A DNA stretch of 64,000 bases from Bacillus salipaludis (lineage in GTDB: Bacteria; Bacillota; Bacilli; Bacillales_B; DSM-18226): contig NZ_SMYO01000012.1 in NCBI RefSeq assembly GCF_004358205.1, positions 1 through 64,000 of the forward strand. The letters run 5' to 3'. A program made the position numbers and the translations under genes. The notes under the pieces are model-generated. The model worked only from the letters and a program-made list of their open reading frames with translations, ran no database searches and was not told where the DNA came from. Position 1 is the stretch's first letter. The number at the start of each line of letters is the position of its first letter. Shown here in pieces: positions 60,954 through 64,000 of the stretch.

Positions 60954-63221
60954 ATGATCACGAAAGAATACGTTTCCGAGGTAATCCAGCAGGCGGCGGA
61001 GCAATATAGTCTTGATACTGCAGAACTGGTTCAAAAAATACAAGATGCAACAGAAAAAGAACAAACTCAGCAAGCTCTTATGTACGCACTCAACCGGATT
61101 GCGATGGATCAGCCCAATTGGACGTTTGTCGCTGCACGATTATATTTACAGGAATTATATATGGAGGCTGCACGCAACCGTGGTTATTCACAGGTGGAGC
61201 ATTATGGTGATTTTTATCAGTTGATTATGTCTTTAACGGATAAAGGAATCTATTCTAGTGAATTATTGGATTCCTATGGGCGGGAAGAAATCGAGAAGCT
61301 GGGTAAAGAAATCAAGCCTGAACGTGATCACCTGTTTAACTACATAGGATTATTTTTATTGGCAGATCGTTATCTGGCCAAGGATCATGAGCGAAATTTA
61401 TACGAGCTTCCACAGGAGAGATTCATGGTAATTGCGATGACCTTGATGCAAAAAGAGCAGCCTCACCGCCGAATGGCCTTGGTTAGAGAGGCCTACTGGG
61501 CCATGAGCAATCTTTATATGACCGTGGCTACACCGACCTTATCTAACGCGGGGAAAAGCTTCGGTCAGTTGTCGTCCTGTTTTATTGATACTGTCGATGA
61601 CTCGCTGGATGGGATTTATTTAAACAATTGGGACAGTGCCAGATTAAGTAAGGATGGCGGTGGAATCGGCATTTACTTTGGTAAGGTGCGCGCCCTTGGC
61701 TCCGATATTAAAGGATTTAAAGGCAATTCTTCAGGTGTTGTCCCGTGGATCCGGCTGATCAATGATACAGCGGTCAGCGTTGATCAGTTAGGTCAAAGGC
61801 AGGGGGCTATTGCGGTTTATCTGGATATTTTTCATAAGGATATGATGAATGGATTCCTGGATTTAAAAACAAACAATGGTGATGAACGGCGCAAAGCCCA
61901 TGATATTTTTACAGGAGTCTCGATTCCGGATTTATTTATGAAAAAGCTTGAAGAAGCAGACGAGAATGGTAGAAGTATTGGACAGTGGTGCACGTTCTGT
62001 CCACATCAAGTGAAGCAGATAATGGGCTGGAAGGACGAGTTTGGCCAGCCTCTTGGCTTGGAGGATTTTTACGATGAGGAGGACAAGCTTTATTTTACCG
62101 AAAAATATGAGGAAGCTGTCCGGAATCCGCTTCTTCCGCGTAAAACTTATCGGGCAATGGAAATTATGGCCCGGATTATGGTCTCGCAGCTGGAAACCGG
62201 GACTCCCTATATGTTCTATCGAGATGAGGTGAACAGGCAAAATCCAAATAAACACTTATTAGGGGCGGGGCGGACTTCTATTTATTGCAGTAACTTGTGT
62301 ACGGAAATTGCGCAAAACATGTCTGCTTCCACCGTTGTTAAAGAGCATGTTGATGAGGATGGAAATATTGTTATTGTCCGCAGACCTGGGGATTTCGTTG
62401 TTTGTAATCTATCGTCTATTAATTTGGCAAAGGCGGTTCCGGCAGGTGTATTAGAGCGGCTGATCCCAATTCAGGTGCGGATGTTGGATAATGTGATTGA
62501 TTTAAATACGATTGCGGTCGGACAGGCACAGGTAACGAACCAAAAATATCGTGGCATTGGGCTCGGGACCTTTGGGTGGCATCATTTGCTTGCCTTGAAA
62601 AAAATTCATTGGGAATCGGAGGATGCGGTCGGGGCAGCTGATGAGCTGTACGAGGAAATAGCTTATTATACGATTCGTTCTTCGGTTGAGCTTGCTCGAG
62701 AAAAAGGGGCCTACAACAAGTTTGAGGGTTCGGAATGGCAGACTGGGGTATATTTTGAACGTAAAAAGTATCGCTCGGACCGCTGGCTTTCATTGAAGCA
62801 GGAGGTTTCGAGGTTCGGGGTTCGCAATGGCTGGTTAATGGCGGTTGCTCCGAATTCTTCGACGGCTAAAATTGGCGGATCCACGGATGGAATTGATCCA
62901 ATTTATTCTGTAGAGTACGCGGAGGAAAAGAAAAACTTTAAGTTCAAGGTAACGGCTCCAGATTTGGATCATGTGACGTATGAGTATTTCCGCCGGGCCC
63001 GCCATGATTTAGATCAGGTCTGGAGTATTAAGCAAAACGCTGCCCGCCAACGCCACGTTGACCAAGCGATCAGTTTTAATCTGTATGTTCGTCATGATAT
63101 TAAGGCACGGGAGTTACTAAATCTTCATCTGGAGGCATGGAAGCAGGGGCTGAAAACTACTTACTATATCCGGAGTACGTCTCAGGCGGAGATTGAGGAG
63201 TGTGAAGCGTGTCATAGCTAG
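60954..63221 (+). CDS. nrdA: Ribonucleoside-diphosphate reductase large subunit NrdA (class I)
   Basis: A 755-residue class I reductase alpha subunit making deoxynucleotides. Key residues: C209 (QLSSCF) of the active-site disulfide pair, catalytic C449 in SNLCTEI, the NSSTAKIGGSTDGIDPI segment, and a C-terminal CxxC (C750, C753) for re-reduction. It seems to lack the N-terminal ATP-cone; family members range from about 700 to 800 residues. AGGAGGAG precedes the ATG. It is controlled by the B12 riboswitch, and nrdB begins 717 bases further, beyond a repeat array. Confidence 0.92.
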   Translation: MITKEYVSEVIQQAAEQYSLDTAELVQKIQDATEKEQTQQALMYALNRIAMDQPNWTFVAARLYLQELYMEAARNRGYSQVEHYGDFYQLIMSLTDKGIYSSELLDSYGREEIEKLGKEIKPERDHLFNYIGLFLLADRYLAKDHERNLYELPQERFMVIAMTLMQKEQPHRRMALVREAYWAMSNLYMTVATPTLSNAGKSFGQLSSCFIDTVDDSLDGIYLNNWDSARLSKDGGGIGIYFGKVRALGSDIKGFKGNSSGVVPWIRLINDTAVSVDQLGQRQGAIAVYLDIFHKDMMNGFLDLKTNNGDERRKAHDIFTGVSIPDLFMKKLEEADENGRSIGQWCTFCPHQVKQIMGWKDEFGQPLGLEDFYDEEDKLYFTEKYEEAVRNPLLPRKTYRAMEIMARIMVSQLETGTPYMFYRDEVNRQNPNKHLLGAGRTSIYCSNLCTEIAQNMSASTVVKEHVDEDGNIVIVRRPGDFVVCNLSSINLAKAVPAGVLERLIPIQVRMLDNVIDLNTIAVGQAQVTNQKYRGIGLGTFGWHHLLALKKIHWESEDAVGAADELYEEIAYYTIRSSVELAREKGAYNKFEGSEWQTGVYFERKKYRSDRWLSLKQEVSRFGVRNGWLMAVAPNSSTAKIGGSTDGIDPIYSVEYAEEKKNFKFKVTAPDLDHVTYEYFRRARHDLDQVWSIKQNAARQRHVDQAISFNLYVRHDIKARELLNLHLEAWKQGLKTTYYIRSTSQAEIEECEACHS

Positions 63222-63319
63222 GGGAAATACACTTTTGCATGGAGTAAGGACAGACTAAGAAAGCCGCCGAATCGACATGTATAAAAAAGATTTTAAAAGA
63301 CAGAATTGGCATGAAATCC

Positions 63320-63876
63320 AAGTGAAATGTCCTTCAAAAGCCGAATGAAGGACAAAATTAGCGTAGGGCCGAATGGAAATGTCCTTCAAAAGCCGAATGA
63401 AGGACAAAATTAGCGGAGAGCCGAATGGAAATGTCCTTCAAAAGCCGAATGAAGGACAAAACTAGCGGAGAGCCGAATGGAAATGTTCTTCAAAAGCCAA
63501 ATGAAGGACAAAATTAGCGGAGAGCCGAATGGAAATGTCCTTCAAAAGCCAAATGAAGGACAAAATTAGCGGAGAGCCGAATGGAAATGTCCTTCAAAAG
63601 CCAAATGAAGGACAAAATTAGCGGAGAGCCGAATGGAAATGTCCTTCAAAAGCCAAATGAAGGACAAAATTAGCGGAGAGCCGAATGGAAATGTCCTTCA
63701 AAAGCCAAATGAAGGACAAAATTAGCGGAGAGCCGAATGGAAATGTCCTTCAAAAGCCAAATGAAGGACAAAATTAGCGGAGAGCCGAATGGAAATGTCC
63801 TTCAAAAGCCGAATGAAGGACAAAATTAGCGGAGAGCTGAATGGAAATGTCCTTCAAAAACTAAATGTCCTTCAAA
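63320..63876. repeat. Tandem array of 11 units, exact 52-bp period (array B), between nrdA and nrdB
   Basis: TGTCCTTC (TGTTCTTC once) recurs at 63328, 63380, 63432, 63484, 63536, 63588, 63640, 63692, 63744, 63796 and 63848, each exactly 52 bases apart, with a final partial copy at 63865. Each full unit has TGTCCTTC-AAAAGCC(A/G)AAT-GAAGGACA, a hairpin-forming inverted repeat, then AAATTAGCGGAGAGCCGAAT. The central units are nearly identical and the outer ones diverged, a sign of expansion by slippage or unequal crossing-over. The sequence is unrelated to array A. Confidence 0.95.
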
Positions 63877-63938
63877 CAACTCTTGAATTACAAAACTAAC
63901 TAAATGACCCAATATAATTATTGAAGGAGGCCATCAAA

Positions 63939-64000
63939 ATGAACATCCATCTACCATTAAAAAAAATAAAACTACTAAACCCGGAATATCCAAATAAATC
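63939..64000 (+). CDS. nrdB: Ribonucleoside-diphosphate reductase small subunit NrdB, N-terminus (cut by window edge)
   Basis: ATG at 63939 after GAAGGAGG encodes MNIHLPLKKIKLLNPEYPNK and S before the window ends. The KxKLLNPEYPNKS stretch is the usual beginning of class I beta subunits, and the gene follows nrdA in the same orientation. The beta subunit carries the metal site and radical. Only 21 codons are visible. Confidence 0.8.
   Translation, partial: MNIHLPLKKIKLLNPEYPNK

Noticed and set aside
1..64000. tRNA, rRNA, prophage and complete insertion sequences
   Set aside because: No cloverleaf with GTTCRANYC arm, rRNA core, integrase, phage structural gene or transposase frame could be found by reading both strands.

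Overview
The window looks like chromosome from a low-GC Gram-positive Bacillaceae species, probably of the Bacillus/Neobacillus type. The support is strong GGAGG-type ribosome binding sites, many TTG and GTG starts, intrinsic terminators after most units, and familiar Bacillus-type genes (plsY, dagK, pncA-pncB, a YkhA-like thioesterase, rlmCD, ykuK, a ytrAB-like operon, mglBAC). It also carries Bacillus-type regulatory devices: a PyrR attenuator, an adenosylcobalamin riboswitch, a CcpA-like cre site and a SigL/sigma-54 promoter. I saw no rRNA, tRNA, CRISPR array, prophage or intact insertion sequence.

Layout. 0-8 kb: start of putP (reverse strand), a thioredoxin-like protein, plsY, dagK, the NAD-salvage pair pncA-pncB, a thioesterase operon, a 13-unit 52-bp tandem array and a LysR regulator. 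8-14 kb: rlmCD, a doubly broken MFS (ProP-like) pseudogene, an ABC-F protein and a DUF3870 protein. 14-23 kb: a hydantoinase/5-oxoprolinase-type island (HyuA, HyuB, a CBS-PAS-AAA sigma-54 activator, and PxpB/KipI and PxpC/KipA homologues). It has a near-perfect -24/-12 promoter and repeated ATTTCA-N4-TGAAAT palindromes before both hyuA and the activator gene. 23-27 kb: a structured leader with a terminator, a 45-aa cysteine-rich protein, and an unusual 1056-aa UvrA-like ATPase with an extra C-terminal zinc-module half. 27-31 kb: an MFS transporter behind a PyrR attenuator, and a LytTR regulator followed by an acetyl-CoA hydrolase/CoA-transferase.

31-44 kb: a haem-type membrane protein, a PAS histidine kinase, ykuK, a DUF2157/GDYXXLXY pair, an orphan acetolactate-synthase-like enzyme, an IclR regulator divergent from a DDAH-family hydrolase and an amino-acid permease, a glutamate-synthase-like FMN protein, a 52-aa zinc protein and two DinB-family proteins. 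45-56 kb: a galactoside module made of a GH36 alpha-galactosidase, a membrane-anchored sugar sensor, a LytS-type kinase, an AraC-type response regulator and the MglBAC galactose importer. 56-60 kb: a YtrA-type regulator with an ABC transporter and an ECF sigma factor, then an APH-like kinase. 60-64 kb: a B12 riboswitch ahead of class I ribonucleotide reductase nrdA, an 11-unit 52-bp array, and the start of nrdB.

Repeats are a main theme. Two tandem arrays of unrelated sequence share a 52-bp period. Nine dispersed copies of an exactly 53-bp element with a variable centre all lie between 31.9 and 55.7 kb, mostly just after stop codons. Three MITE-like elements related to one with perfect 12-bp GGCTGTGTTAAA ends also occur. 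Gene fragments (methyltransferase, amino-acid ABC ATPase, MFS) show ongoing gene decay.
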